Assembly: GCF_001713475.1 (NCBI RefSeq)
Contig: NZ_CP016499.1
Span: 2,666,001-2,730,000 of the forward strand
Source: Agrobacterium sp. RAC06
Lineage (GTDB): Bacteria > Pseudomonadota > Alphaproteobacteria > Rhizobiales > Rhizobiaceae
Direction: 5' to 3'
Length of the DNA stretch: 64,000 bases
The position numbers were made by a program, and so were the translations under genes. The notes beneath the pieces were generated by a model. It saw only the letters and a list, made by a program, of their open reading frames with translations, did no database searches and was not told where the DNA came from. This document shows, piece by piece, positions 17,346 through 26,701 of the stretch. Every line of letters begins with the position of its first letter. Positions within the stretch are counted from its first letter, which is position 1.

Positions 17346-17975
17346 TCACTTCGTTCCGTACATCCGGTCGCCGGCATCGCCGAGGCCGGGCATGATGTAG
17401 CCCTTCTCGTTCAGATGGCTGTCGATAGACGCGGTGAAGATCGGCACATCGGGATGCGCTGCGTGGAAATTCTTGATGCCTTCGGGGGCAGCCAAGAGGC
17501 AGAGGAAGCGAATGTTCTTCGCGCCGCGCTCCTTGAGCTTTTCGATCGCGGCGATCGACGAGTTGCCCGTGGCGAGCATGGGGTCGACGACGATGATCAG
17601 TCGTTCCGACAGGGCGTCGGGTGCCTTGAAGTAGTATTCGACGGCCTGCAGCGTCTCGTGGTCGCGGTAGACGCCAACATGGGCGACGCGGGCGGCTGGC
17701 ACAAGTTCCAGCATGCCTTCGAGCAAACCATTGCCGGCACGCAGGATCGAGGCGAAGACCAGCTTCTTGCCTTCGAGGATCGGCGACTGCATCTCGGTGA
17801 GCGGCGTCTCGATCGTCTCCATCGTCAGTTCGAGATCGCGGGTCACTTCATAGCAGAGGAGAGTCGAGATTTCGCGCAGCAGCCGACGGAAGCTCGAGGT
17901 CGACGTTTCCTTGCGGCGCATGATCGTCAGCTTGTGCTGCACGAGGGGGTGATCGATGACTGTTACGCCGTCCAT
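17346..17975 (-). CDS. upp: Uracil phosphoribosyltransferase
   Basis: This 209-residue enzyme makes UMP from uracil and PRPP, recapturing uracil released by the nucleoside phosphorylases. Family segments are [15 protein letters not shown], the [14 protein letters not shown] loop, the PRPP-binding [10 protein letters not shown] motif and a C-terminal [15 protein letters not shown] chose the ATG at 17973-17975 (AGAAGG upstream, start matches family); an upstream start would add 15 unrelated residues. It lies about 105 bases after the end of add, with its own short upstream region. Confidence 0.95.
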   Translation of the reverse strand: MDGVTVIDHPLVQHKLTIMRRKETSTSSFRRLLREISTLLCYEVTRDLELTMETIETPLTEMQSPILEGKKLVFASILRAGNGLLEGMLELVPAARVAHVGVYRDHETLQAVEYYFKAPDALSERLIIVVDPMLATGNSSIAAIEKLKERGAKNIRFLCLLAAPEGIKNFHAAHPDVPIFTASIDSHLNEKGYIMPGLGDAGDRMYGTK

Positions 17976-18081
17976 GGTCGAGCCTTCTTTTCTTGTTTTC
18001 TGAGGTGCTTCTATTTTCACGTTCTCTTGGACGCCCGCAAGAGCGATGCCGGAATTTAGCCGGTCTTCAACAGGCGTAGCA

Positions 18082-19050
18082 TCAAAGACGGGCGAGAAGC
18101 CGCGCTCGCGTCTCCTCGTCGACGAAAGCGGCCTCGATGGCTGTGCGCGTCATGCCGTCGATCTCGGCATCGGTAAAGCCGAATTCGCTCGACGCCCAGT
18201 CGTATTCCTGGGCAAGTGATGTACCGAAGAAGGGTGGATCGTCGGAATTGATGCAGACCTTCACACCGGCCTCGTGGAACTTCTTGAGCGGATGGCTGGC
18301 GAAATCGGAAAAGACCTTGAGCGCGATGTTGGAGCCCGGGCAGACTTCCAGCACGGTGCCGAGATCAACGAGGCGGCGGACGAGCTCGGGATCCTCGATG
18401 GCGCGGACGCCGTGGCCGATACGAGCGGGTTTGACGAGGTCGAGGGCATCGGTGACGCTGAAGGCGCCGCAGACCTCACCGGCATGGATGGTGAGGCCGA
18501 GGCCAGCCTCGCGGGCGATGTCGAAGGCGCGGGCGTAATCCGCCACGCGGCCCATGCGCTCCTCGCCGGCCATATTGAAACCCGTGACCAGCGGATTGTT
18601 GCTGCGGGCGGCATATTCGGCAGCGGCAATGACGCTTTCCGGGCCGAAATGGCGCTCGCCGGTGACGATGATGCGGGCCTCGATGCCAGTCGCAGCCTTG
18701 GCGGCCTCAATACCGGCGGTGATGCCGGAGAGATAGGTGTCGGCACCGAGGCCGATGCGATCGCCATGGTCAGGCGAGACGATGATCTCGCTGTAGATCG
18801 TATCGACGGCTGCAAGCTCGCGCAGGTAAGTCTCGGTCAGGAGGGCATAGTCCTCTTCCGTACGGAAGAGGGCCGCCACACGGTCATAGGCCTTGATGAA
18901 TTCGGCGAAGTCGCTCCAGACATAGGTGCCGTCGCGCATGAAGGTCGCAGGATCAACGCCGTATTTCTCGGCCTGGTCGAGCGCCAGCGCCGGCGGCGCC
19001 GCACCCTCGATATGACAGTGCAGTTCAGCCTTCTTCATTCGTCTCGTCAC
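18082..19050 (-). CDS. add: Adenosine deaminase
   Basis: This 322-residue zinc enzyme deaminates adenosine and deoxyadenosine to inosine and deoxyinosine, the substrates of the purine phosphorylase in the facing operon. The metal and catalytic motifs are [25 protein letters not shown] and NSDDPPFF. The GTG at 19048-19050 overlaps the deoB stop as GTGA and gives the N-terminus expected from rhizobial relatives; an ATG twelve bases in is a possible alternative. It is translationally coupled to deoB. Confidence 0.93.
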   Translation of the reverse strand: MTRRMKKAELHCHIEGAAPPALALDQAEKYGVDPATFMRDGTYVWSDFAEFIKAYDRVAALFRTEEDYALLTETYLRELAAVDTIYSEIIVSPDHGDRIGLGADTYLSGITAGIEAAKAATGIEARIIVTGERHFGPESVIAAAEYAARSNNPLVTGFNMAGEERMGRVADYARAFDIAREAGLGLTIHAGEVCGAFSVTDALDLVKPARIGHGVRAIEDPELVRRLVDLGTVLEVCPGSNIALKVFSDFASHPLKKFHEAGVKVCINSDDPPFFGTSLAQEYDWASSEFGFTDAEIDGMTRTAIEAAFVDEETRARLLARL

Positions 19051-20267
19051 AGGAAGCTCCGTCCGTGGCGGCCGGGGGCGATCCCCAGATGCGCCGCGAT
19101 GGTTTCGCCGATATCGGCATAGGTATTGCGCACACCGATGTTGCGCGAGCGCACGCCGGGGCCGAAGCACATGATCGGTACGCGCTCGCGGGTGTGGTCG
19201 GTGCCGCGCCAGGTGGGATCGCAGCCGTGGTCCGCGGTCATGAGAACCATGTCTCCCGGCTTCAGCTTGCGATGGACCTCCGGCAGGCGGCGGTCGAATG
19301 CTTCGAGCGCTGCGGCGTAACCCGGCACGTCGCGCCGATGGCCGAAGAGCATGTCGAAATCGACGAAATTGGTGAAGACGAGATCGCCGTCTTCGGCCTC
19401 GTCCATGACCTTCAGCGTCGCGTCCATCAGCGCCATGTTGCCATTGGCCTTGATGATGCGGGAGACACCCTGGTGGGCAAAGATATCGCCGATCTTGCCG
19501 ACGGCATGGACCTTGCGACCGGCCTCGACGAGGCGGTCGAGCAGGGTCGGCTCCGGCGGAAGTACGGAATAGTCGCGGCGATTGCCGGTGCGCTCGAAGG
19601 TCTGGACGGTTTCGCCGATGAAAGGCCGCGCGATGACGCGGCCGATGTTCAAGGGATCAAGAAGCTTTCTGACGATCTGGCAGAGTTCGAGCAGGCGTTC
19701 GAGACCGAAATGGGTTTCATGGGCGGCGATCTGGAAGACGGAATCGCTTGAGGTGTAGCAGATCGGTTGGCCGGTCCGGATATGCTCCTCGCCAAAGCGG
19801 GCGATGACCTCGGTGCCGGATGCATGGCAATTGCCGAGGATGCCCGGCAGGTTCGCTTCGCGGCAGATCGCTTCCACCAGATCTGCCGGGAAGGCTTCCT
19901 CGCCTTCCGGAAAATAGCCCCAGTCGAACATCACGGGCGTGCCGGCGATTTCCCAGTGACCAGAGGGCGTGTCCTTGCCGTGCGAGACTTCGCTTGCCGC
20001 ACCATGCAAGCCGAAGACCCGCTCGGGGACGGCCATGCCGTCGGGCGCCTTGCCGGTGGCGAGCCTAGCGGCCTCGATGAGGCCGAGTGCCGACATGTTC
20101 GGCACGACCAGCGGCCCATGCCGCAGCCCCTTGCGATTGCCGGCGCCGGCAGCACAGAACTCGGCGATATGGCCGAGTGTATCGGAGCCATGATCACCAT
20201 AGGCGGGCGCATCGGGCGCGCCGCCGATGCCAAAGGAATCGAGAACGAAAAGGAAAGCACGTGCCAT
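19047..20267 (-). CDS. deoB: Phosphopentomutase
   Basis: This 406-residue manganese enzyme of the alkaline-phosphatase superfamily converts (deoxy)ribose-1-phosphate into the 5-phosphate, linking the phosphorylases to DeoC and the pentose phosphate pathway. Metal-binding and phosphothreonine segments are visible: [16 protein letters not shown] at the N-terminus, [10 protein letters not shown] with the nucleophilic Thr, [13 protein letters not shown], and [19 protein letters not shown] near the C-terminus. Its stop overlaps the add start. About 90 bases separate it from the pseudopilin genes upstream, so it could be read partly from them. Confidence 0.95.
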   Translation of the reverse strand: MARAFLFVLDSFGIGGAPDAPAYGDHGSDTLGHIAEFCAAGAGNRKGLRHGPLVVPNMSALGLIEAARLATGKAPDGMAVPERVFGLHGAASEVSHGKDTPSGHWEIAGTPVMFDWGYFPEGEEAFPADLVEAICREANLPGILGNCHASGTEVIARFGEEHIRTGQPICYTSSDSVFQIAAHETHFGLERLLELCQIVRKLLDPLNIGRVIARPFIGETVQTFERTGNRRDYSVLPPEPTLLDRLVEAGRKVHAVGKIGDIFAHQGVSRIIKANGNMALMDATLKVMDEAEDGDLVFTNFVDFDMLFGHRRDVPGYAAALEAFDRRLPEVHRKLKPGDMVLMTADHGCDPTWRGTDHTRERVPIMCFGPGVRSRNIGVRNTYADIGETIAAHLGIAPGRHGRSFL

Positions 20268-20357
20268 GTGAACACCACGGCCGGGTCTGGTTTGTTGTTC
20301 TGCCGGCCTTCGATCGCATCCTTAACGCCTGCGCGAAGGCTTGGCAAACGCCTCAGA

Positions 20358-20981
20358 TCAGCAGCCTTGGCATTTGATTTCGGTGCCGAGGCGCTGGCGG
20401 AAGTAGTATTCCCGCGCAATGGTCAAGTTCTTGGCTTCGGTACCCGACAGGCCCGGCAGATACATCATCAGTTCGTGGCTGACGCTGAGTTCGCTGCGGA
20501 TCAGAAATGTATCGGCAACAAGCATGTCAGCTGGCACGGGTGCATCCGTGCCGGCGGCATAGGGGGCGACGCCTGTGGTCGACCAGGACCACAAGACTTT
20601 CGCCGCTTTCGAGGAATCGATCTTTATCGCGCTGACGTTGATCAGCAGATCTTTCGACGGATAGGGCACGAAGATCGCGCCGGAGACATCCGCCATGCCC
20701 GCAAGGAATGTCTTGTCGACTGCCTCTTCGCGCGAAACGAGGTCTGCAATCGTGCTGCTTGCCATCGACGCCTTCTTGGCAACGCTCAAGCCCATGGTGA
20801 GCTCGAATGCCATCAGATAGAGCACGATCAGCATCGGCGCGACGAGCGCAAACTCGACCCCACCTACGCCCTGCCTGTCGCCCATCAGGCGCTTCAAATT
20901 GCAGACAAGGCCGAAGCAACCCTGGCGAAGGCTGGCGATGCTTCGTTTCAGCGCGGACATATCTCTGCCGTTCGCGGTCAT
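20358..20981 (-). CDS. TadE/TadG-like pseudopilin, second of two
   Basis: This 207-residue protein carries a TadE-type transmembrane segment at about residues 40-60 (GGVEFALVAPMLIVLYLMAFEL) preceded by a basic cytoplasmic part; the Glu after GGV is the conserved pilin-type residue five positions from the processing point. The remainder is an extracytoplasmic domain ending in a Cys-containing CQGC tail. Such minor pilins assist Tad/Flp pilus assembly. The start overlaps the preceding gene by four bases (ATGA). It lies on the opposite strand to the main cpa operon but belongs to the same locus. Confidence 0.8.
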   Translation of the reverse strand: MTANGRDMSALKRSIASLRQGCFGLVCNLKRLMGDRQGVGGVEFALVAPMLIVLYLMAFELTMGLSVAKKASMASSTIADLVSREEAVDKTFLAGMADVSGAIFVPYPSKDLLINVSAIKIDSSKAAKVLWSWSTTGVAPYAAGTDAPVPADMLVADTFLIRSELSVSHELMMYLPGLSGTEAKNLTIAREYYFRQRLGTEIKCQGC

Positions 20982-21622
20982 GGATAGTTCTCGTTCTGGA
21001 AGGCGGTGGTGGCGACGATGAGGAAGTCTGACGGCAGGGACCCATCTGCGGGTCTGATGGTCGTGATGTAGGGGCGGACGAGATCGGTGATCACCTGCCA
21101 GCGATAATAGGCACGCAGCATGTTGACCGTGTCGGGCCCTCCGGGCGTGAACTTGAAGCTCGTCGTGTCGATGTCGGCGAAATTGGCCGTCGACACACGC
21201 GGGATGGTTTGCGGAATGTCTGCAAACTTGGGGAAGGTTCGGGCGTCGATATAGAGTTTGCTCGGCGTGGCGATTTCCGCCTCCGAGCACTGGATCATGA
21301 TGTCTATCTCGTCACAAAACGCCTCCCGGAACTTGGTGACATCCATGTCCGTGGCAGGGCGGTTCATCTGATAGGTGATCTGTCCGGTGCGTATCTGCCG
21401 GCCCAGCGTGTTGACCGCATTGGTCACCAGCTGCTCGGCAGCGAAAGCGACGAAGGTTTCGATGATCGCGAAGATGATGAGGAAATAGGGTACAGCGAGA
21501 ATCGCGAATTCGATCGCTGCAGCGCCGTCTTTCGATCGCGCAAGCTTGCGCCACAGCCGTGGTCTGCGGCGCTCAATGTGATGATCTCGATCGATATCCT
21601 GGCTGGTCATAGCCTTCTTCAT
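20978..21622 (-). CDS. TadE/TadG-like pseudopilin, first of two
   Basis: The protein is about 214 residues long. After a basic N-terminus, DGAAAIEFAILAVPYFLIIFAIIETF shows the TadE motif with Glu in the fifth position of the hydrophobic stretch. The periplasmic part has two Cys (AFCDEI, IQCSE) that could form a disulfide. Start choice is uncertain among the ATGs at 21622 and 21610, neither with an ideal ribosome site. It is coupled to the next pseudopilin gene by an ATGA overlap, so the two products probably act together in the Tad machine. Confidence 0.78.
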   Translation of the reverse strand: MKKAMTSQDIDRDHHIERRRPRLWRKLARSKDGAAAIEFAILAVPYFLIIFAIIETFVAFAAEQLVTNAVNTLGRQIRTGQITYQMNRPATDMDVTKFREAFCDEIDIMIQCSEAEIATPSKLYIDARTFPKFADIPQTIPRVSTANFADIDTTSFKFTPGGPDTVNMLRAYYRWQVITDLVRPYITTIRPADGSLPSDFLIVATTAFQNENYP

Positions 21623-21719
21623 CCTCAAAGCTCAGGAGAAGCTACGAGCCAAATATTGATTTTCCGTTTCCCGAATATTTACACTTTGCCACGCCGTCTG
21701 AAAGCGAAACTCAAGAGTA

Positions 21720-22124
21720 TTACGGCGTAGCGCCGGTCTTTGCGTGTTCTTCGCAGTTCGGCGTGCAGGAGAGAACGGTGCGCGCGGTGGACTTAAACAC
21801 CCGCACGGTGCTGGCCTCGTCGATGGATACGAGGATGCGTTCGTCCACGATGGCATTGCCGTCGGCATCCAGCAGGACAAGGTTCGTCGTGCCGTATGAA
21901 CGGCCGGTCAGGACAATCGTGCGTGCGTCGGCGACGGTTGCATCGGCAACCTCGGCATTGCCGACGATCACCTTGCTCACCGGGCGATCCAGCTTCAGCA
22001 CCCGTGCGCTGTTCATATAGACGCGCAGGATGCCCTCATCTTGCGCATGCACAACGGTTGCTGACGAAAGCGTGGCCAGGACCATGGTCATGGCGGCGGC
22101 AGCAGCAAGAAGACGATCGGACAT
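21720..22124 (-). CDS. Stand-alone secretin N-domain (CpaC-N-like) pilus protein
   Basis: This 134-residue protein has a cleavable signal (SATVVHAQD) and one domain that matches the N-terminal BON/KH-like module of CpaC: RVLKLDRPVSKVIVGNAEVADATV, LTGRSYGTTNLVLLDADGNAI. It lacks the secretin barrel entirely. A similar region is at the N-terminus of the full CpaC encoded at 24.4 kb. It could dock onto the secretin ring or the periplasmic pilus parts. The C-terminal tail contains two Cys. I chose the ATG at 22122-22124, preceded by AAAGGCA. It is divergent from the pilin gene. Confidence 0.78.
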   Translation of the reverse strand: MSDRLLAAAAAMTMVLATLSSATVVHAQDEGILRVYMNSARVLKLDRPVSKVIVGNAEVADATVADARTIVLTGRSYGTTNLVLLDADGNAIVDERILVSIDEASTVRVFKSTARTVLSCTPNCEEHAKTGATP

Positions 22125-22593
22125 GAACGTGCCTTTGAATACGCGCGTGGGGATGTTGCGGGAAGCATGCCGGCTTTTGGTGAACGAAGGGTTAAATGCA
22201 TTTTTGCAGCGCCAGACAGAGCACTCGATCGGCTCGGCTAACAAATTTCGCCTGCGGCTCGAGGGACGGATTGGTCGAATGTGTGCCATTCGGGCGCAGC
22301 CTGGCGAGGAGATGCGTTAACATTTGCTGTCAAGGGGAAAGACCTTGGAACGCCGCACCCGTCATGAGGATGGGAAAGCTCCCGACAATGCGCCGTTTTG
22401 GCTGAGATCTGCGGCATCTTATCGGTCGATGCCAACATTCATTTACCACGCCGGAGGCTTGCGCCGTTTCACGATCTGGTAACCGTTTTTCTTAAGCCGA
22501 TGGCAATAGGCCGCCGCTTAGGTTGACGACATCCGAGCAACGGCAAACAGTTGCCGGCAGTGCTGATCAACCTCGCGGAGTAGGAGAAATAAC
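22125..22593. other. 469-bp divergent intergenic region of the pilus locus
   Basis: No gene was found. It must hold the promoters of the minus-strand pilus genes and the pilin. A TTGACG (22523-22528) upstream of the pilin lacks a good -10. A 6-bp hairpin CGGCAA-ACAG-TTGCCG (22541-22556) lies in the pilin leader. Several lone TTAA half-sites occur, but no full TTAA-N7-TTAA. Confidence 0.5.
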
Positions 22594-22776
22594 ATGACCA
22601 AGCTTTTCGCACGTTTCGTCAAGGACGAGTCCGGCGCAACCGCAATCGAATACGGCCTTATCGCCGCCCTCATCTCGGTCGCCCTGATCACCGGCGCCAC
22701 GACCCTCGGCGGCGCCCTGAACAACACGTTCCAGGGCATTTCGACCAAGATGTCTACGGCCGAAGGCGCCAACTAA
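22594..22776 (+). CDS. Flp/Fap-type pilin
   Basis: This 60-residue major pilin subunit of a Tad (type IVc) pilus would be exported, cleaved by the prepilin peptidase encoded next, and polymerised into adhesive fibres. The hallmark ESGATAIEYGLIAALISVALI is complete: cleavage is expected after the Gly, leaving Ala-Thr-Ala-Ile-Glu-Tyr, with the invariant Glu-Tyr pair of Flp pilins. A strong terminator follows, consistent with high-level separate expression. It corresponds to pilA/ctpA of Caulobacter and Agrobacterium. Confidence 0.93.
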   Translation: MTKLFARFVKDESGATAIEYGLIAALISVALITGATTLGGALNNTFQGISTKMSTAEGAN

Positions 22777-22798
22777 GACTGGCGTAAGCAAGAATTTG

Positions 22799-22825
22799 AA
22801 GGCCGCCTCGACCAGGCGGCCTTTT
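22799..22825 (+). terminator. Intrinsic terminator after the pilin gene
   Basis: AAGGCCGCCT pairs with AGGCGGCCTT around a 5-base loop, followed by TTTT. It separates the pilin transcript from the assembly genes. Confidence 0.85.
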
Positions 22826-22917
22826 CGCATTTGCGGCATGTTCAGAAGCTAGAACGAAGCTTCGTTTCCTGAATCTCAATACAAATCGGATATCGGGGCT
22901 GACGAGGAGTAGCGGCC

Positions 22918-23430
22918 ATGTATTCAGCGATCGTCTTTATCGTGCTTCCAGCCTGTCTGGTTATGGCAGCGCTCACCGATTTCCTGGAGATGACGATCCC
23001 GAACTGGATCTCGCTCCTGCTCATCGGCGCCTTCGTCCTTATTGCCCCCTTCAGCGGATTATCCGCCATCGAACTCGGCTGGCATCTGGCGGCGGGTCTG
23101 CTGGTATTCATTGGATGTTTCAGCCTTTTTGCGCTCAATGTCATGGGCGGCGGCGATGCGAAGCTGCTGACGGCTGCGGCGCTCTGGTTCGGTTTCAACA
23201 CCTCTCTCTTCGAGTTCCTCGTCTATACGGGATATCTCGGCGGTGTGCTGACCATCTTGGTCATGCTCCTGCGTGCCAACTGGGACAAGCTCGCGACTGT
23301 CGGCGTCCGACTTCCACAAACATTTATGATCGCCAACAAGATCCCTTACGCCATTGCCATTGGCGCAGCAGGTCTGCTGGCCTATCCGAGTTCACCGCTT
23401 GTAGTTTCAGCCATTCAGAAAGCGCTCTGA
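22918..23430 (+). CDS. cpaA: Prepilin peptidase CpaA/TadV
   Basis: This 170-residue polytopic inner-membrane aspartyl protease processes Flp pilin and the TadE-like pseudopilins. The two catalytic Asp are D21 (LTDFLEMTIPN) and D80 in MGGGDAKL, the signature of type IV prepilin peptidases without an N-methylase domain. It has about six hydrophobic segments. It precedes cpaB with a gap of about 115 bases that contains a TTAACCAT element. Confidence 0.92.
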   Translation: MYSAIVFIVLPACLVMAALTDFLEMTIPNWISLLLIGAFVLIAPFSGLSAIELGWHLAAGLLVFIGCFSLFALNVMGGGDAKLLTAAALWFGFNTSLFEFLVYTGYLGGVLTILVMLLRANWDKLATVGVRLPQTFMIANKIPYAIAIGAAGLLAYPSSPLVVSAIQKAL

Positions 23431-23476
23431 CGAGGACTGAAGAAACCTTCCGTTAACTACAAATGTAAGCGGGTCA

Positions 23477-23484
23477 TTAACCAT
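23477..23484 (+). promoter_or_regulatory. TTAACCAT element upstream of cpaB
   Basis: TTAACCAT is a CtrA half-site form reported for Sinorhizobium. The neighbouring GTTAAC at about 23452 gives a second half-site, but spacing does not make a full box. Weak evidence. Confidence 0.3.
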
Positions 23485-23546
23485 AAGTACACCAATTCCT
23501 GATCAACCTTGCCGGTAGAACCTATTGCGTCGCCCGAGGATCGATC

Positions 23547-24358
23547 ATGAAACCCGCCCGCCTCATCATACTCGCCGTCGCCGTCGTGGCTGCCGGTATG
23601 GCCGGTCTGCTTGCCATGCGGCTAAGCGGCAACCAGACCGTGATCGTGCAGGATGCCGTCATCGAGAAGGAACCGACCGTAGAGGTGCTCGTCTCCGCGG
23701 CGAACCTTCCGGTCGGTGCCTTCTCGATGAAAACTCCATGCGCTGGATGGCCTGGCCGGAAGGCAGCGTGGTGGATGGCTTCATCACAGCATCGACGCGG
23801 CCGGATGCCATCGCCGAGCTGTCCGGCGTCGTCGTTCGCCTGCCCGTCTTCGAAGGCGAGCCGCTTCGGCGTGAAAAGATTGCCGATTCCTCTTCCCGTA
23901 TCCTCTCGGCGCTCTTGCCATCCGGCAAGCGGGCCGTCTCGACCGAGATTTCGGTGGCCACCGGCGCCGGCGGTTTCATCCTGCCGAACGACCGCGTCGA
24001 CGTGATCATGGTCCGCAAAGGTGAGGAAGACAATTTCCTGACGGAGACCATTCTTTCCAATGTTCGTGTGCTGGCGATCGACCAGCAGATCGCGGAAGCC
24101 CCTGATGGCTCCAAATCCGTCATCGGCACGACGGCAACCCTCGAACTGACGCCGGACCAGACCAAGGTCATCGCTGTTGCGCAGCAGATGGCAGATCGTC
24201 TCTCGCTCGCACTGCGTTCGGTCGCCGACGCGCAGGAAGAAGACACGTCGGCTGCCGACCATCTGCTCAGCGGTGGAGACGGCCAGCCGATCATCCAGGT
24301 CATCAAGTCTGGCGAGGTGGTCAAGTCGACCTCATCGACCGCCAATTCCATGCAATGA
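23547..24358 (+). pseudogene. cpaB: cpaB, Flp pilus assembly protein, interrupted by a frameshift
   Basis: CpaB is an inner-membrane/periplasmic SAF-domain protein that supports the Tad secretin. The first part reads MKPARLIILAVAVVAAGM...VSAANLPVGA and then loses register at about 23720. The rest continues in the -1 frame (LDENSMRWMAWPEGSVVDG onward) to a stop at 24356-24358. One added base between 23718 and 23726 restores a 270-residue CpaB of normal length, so a single base is missing. No slippery heptamer is present. It may be a sequencing or assembly error, since all neighbours are intact, or a real mutation that cripples the pilus. As given, no full-length CpaB can be made. Confidence 0.85.
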
Positions 24359-24371
24359 GTGGAGACCCATC

Positions 24372-25931
24372 GTGGCCAGTCTGACACACAAACTCAAGGT
24401 ATCGCTGACCGCAAGCATCGCCTTTGCCATGGCGATCACTGGCGCTCCGAGCTCCTTTCTTGACCACGGAACCATGGTGCCTGCAGCAGAGGCTGCGCAG
24501 CAGACGGTCTTGCGCATCACCAATTCCGGTCCGGGCGCCCGCCGGTCTTTGAAGCTTGGCCTGAACAAGGCGCTGGTTGTCGACCTGCCCGCAGATGCTC
24601 ACGACATTCTGGTGGCAGACCCGGTGATGGCCGATGCCGTGACGCGCTCGTCGCGCCGCATCTATCTGTTCGGCAAGATGGTCGGCCAGACCAACATCTT
24701 CATCTTCGGCGCCAATGGCGAGGAGATCGTCAGCCTGGACATCCAGATCGAGCGCGATATCTCGGGTCTTGAAACCAATCTGCGCCGCTTCATTCCAGAA
24801 TCCGACATCAAGGTCGAAATCGTCTCCGACAACATCGTCCTGACAGGCAGCGTGCGTACCCCGCAGGACGCCGCCCGTGCAGCCAGCCTTGCAGAGGCTT
24901 TCCTCAAGGGCGGTGAAGCAACGACGCGCAATACGACTGCCACCAGCGAGAGCAGCGGCGACGGCGCTGTGGCGATCTATGCCGAGCAGAGACAGACGTC
25001 GCAGATCGTCAATCTCTTGACCATCGAGGGCGAGGACCAGGTGACGCTGAAGGTCACCGTGGCAGAAGTCAGCCGGCAGGTGCTGAAGCAGCTCGGTTTC
25101 TCGGGCAGTATCTCCGACGGATCGACCGGCATCAGCTATGCCAATCCGTCGAACCTCGGCAATGCCATCGATCCGACAGGGACGGCTGTGATTTCTGCTG
25201 GTATCGGCGGCCTCGGGCTCAATACCTACATCAATGCCATGGAGCAGGCCGGCGTGATGCGCACGCTGGCCGAACCGAGCCTGACCGCAATCTCGGGCGA
25301 GCCCGCGAAGTTCTATGTCGGCGGCGAATTCCGACTTGCCGGACCGCAAGAAGTGTCGAGCGACGAAGAAGACGGCATTTCCATCGAACGCACGACGCAG
25401 AGCATCGACTACGGCATCGAGTTGAACTTCCGCCCGGTCGTTCTCGCACCTGGTCGTATCAGCCTGCAGATCGAGACCAATGTCTCCGAGCCGACCTGGG
25501 AATCCTCGCAGGTCACGGGTAACGTTCTCAACCAGGTCCCGGGCTCGACCTTCCTGTCGATCCGCAAGCGCGAGGCCTCGACCACCGTCGAATTGCCGTC
25601 CGGTGGCTCGATCGTGATTGCAGGTCTCGTTCAGGACAATATTCGCCAGGCGATGTCCGGTCTGCCGGGTCTATCCAAGGTGCCTGTGCTCGGCACGCTG
25701 TTCCGCAGCAAGGACTTCCAGCGCAACGAGACAGAACTCGTGATCATCGCGACACCCTATCTGGTGCGCCCCGTTGCACGCGGCGCCCTGTCGCGACCGG
25801 ATGACAATTTCAACCCGGAAAACGACGGCGCGACCTTCTTCCTGAACAAGGTGAACAAGGTCTATGGCCGCCGCGAGAACAACCAACCGACCGGCCAGTA
25901 CCATGGCGCTGTCGGCTTCATCTACAAGTGA
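24372..25931 (+). CDS. cpaC: Outer-membrane secretin CpaC/RcpA
   Basis: This 519-residue protein forms the outer-membrane pore of the Tad pilus. It has a signal sequence ending near AEAAQ, an N-terminal secretin/TonB-like module (KLGLNKALVVDLPADAHDILVADPVMADAV), a BON domain (VEIVSDNIVLTGSVRTPQDA), and a C-terminal secretin barrel (about residues 220-480) with ALPSGGSIVIAGL-type TVELPSGGSIVIAGL and VPVLGTLFRSKDFQ. The GTG at 24372 follows GGAGAC and fits the family. It starts 13 bases after the cpaB stop. Confidence 0.93.
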   Translation: MASLTHKLKVSLTASIAFAMAITGAPSSFLDHGTMVPAAEAAQQTVLRITNSGPGARRSLKLGLNKALVVDLPADAHDILVADPVMADAVTRSSRRIYLFGKMVGQTNIFIFGANGEEIVSLDIQIERDISGLETNLRRFIPESDIKVEIVSDNIVLTGSVRTPQDAARAASLAEAFLKGGEATTRNTTATSESSGDGAVAIYAEQRQTSQIVNLLTIEGEDQVTLKVTVAEVSRQVLKQLGFSGSISDGSTGISYANPSNLGNAIDPTGTAVISAGIGGLGLNTYINAMEQAGVMRTLAEPSLTAISGEPAKFYVGGEFRLAGPQEVSSDEEDGISIERTTQSIDYGIELNFRPVVLAPGRISLQIETNVSEPTWESSQVTGNVLNQVPGSTFLSIRKREASTTVELPSGGSIVIAGLVQDNIRQAMSGLPGLSKVPVLGTLFRSKDFQRNETELVIIATPYLVRPVARGALSRPDDNFNPENDGATFFLNKVNKVYGRRENNQPTGQYHGAVGFIYK

Positions 25932-25948
25932 ACGGCGTGAGGATCGAA

Positions 25949-26668
25949 ATGAAACATTCGGCACGTCAAGTCAGGGAAAGTCGGCCAGCCATGGCATCAG
26001 TGGGTCATTCATTCCAGCGTATCCTCCTCGCCGGCCTCGTTCTCGGAACAGCCGTCGCACTTTCGGGTTGCGGCAGCACGAAGGACCGGATGACGACGTC
26101 CGCCATCCCCGACGACTACCGCACGCGACATCCCATCATGCTAAGCGAAGTGGAACATACACTCGATGTTCCGATCGCATCCGGCGACCGCAGACTGACG
26201 GTTGGCGTGCAGGATTCGATCGCCGGTTTTGCCGCAGACTATCTGTCGGCGTCGACGGGCACGATCCAGGTCATGGTGCCGCACGGCTCGCCGAACTCCG
26301 GCGCGGCGTCGGCCATGCGCAAGCAGATCCGCCAGGTCCTGACCACCCGGGGCGTTGCGGCCAACAAGATCATCGAAACGTCTTACCAGGCAGAAGCCAA
26401 CAGCAATGCGGCCCCTGTCAGGATCAGCTATGTCGCGATCACCGCGATGACAAATCCCTGCGGCGAATGGCCGGAGGACCTGCAGAACAACACCTTCAGC
26501 AACAAGAACTATCATAATTTCGGCTGCGCGACGCAGAGCAACCTCGCCGCACAAATCGCCAATCCGATGGATCTCGTTACCCCCCGCGACATGGCTCCGA
26601 TCGACGCCACCAGGCGCTCGACCGTGATCGGACTTTATCGCCGGGGCGCCGACACCTCCACGAATTGA
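25949..26668 (+). CDS. cpaD: Pilus assembly lipoprotein CpaD
   Basis: This 239-residue protein carries a lipobox LSGC in the signal region (AVALSGCGS) and so is anchored to the outer-membrane inner leaflet, where CpaD-type proteins help secretin assembly. The mature domain contains GDRRLTVGVQDSIAGFAADY and, near the end, NPCGEWPEDL followed by FGCATQSNLAAQIANPMDLVTPR, the most conserved CpaD block. The ATG at 25949 has a GAGGA site; an in-frame GTG at 25928, overlapping cpaC, would add seven residues. Confidence 0.9.
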   Translation: MKHSARQVRESRPAMASVGHSFQRILLAGLVLGTAVALSGCGSTKDRMTTSAIPDDYRTRHPIMLSEVEHTLDVPIASGDRRLTVGVQDSIAGFAADYLSASTGTIQVMVPHGSPNSGAASAMRKQIRQVLTTRGVAANKIIETSYQAEANSNAAPVRISYVAITAMTNPCGEWPEDLQNNTFSNKNYHNFGCATQSNLAAQIANPMDLVTPRDMAPIDATRRSTVIGLYRRGADTSTN

Positions 26669-26701
26669 TGCGACTGCGGTCCAAGAGGACAGGATGAGAG
26701 C

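Noticed and set aside
23711..23735. Programmed -1 frameshift in cpaB
   Set aside because: No X-XXY-YYZ heptamer and no downstream pseudoknot visible; CpaB homologues are made from one frame. A missing base is simpler.
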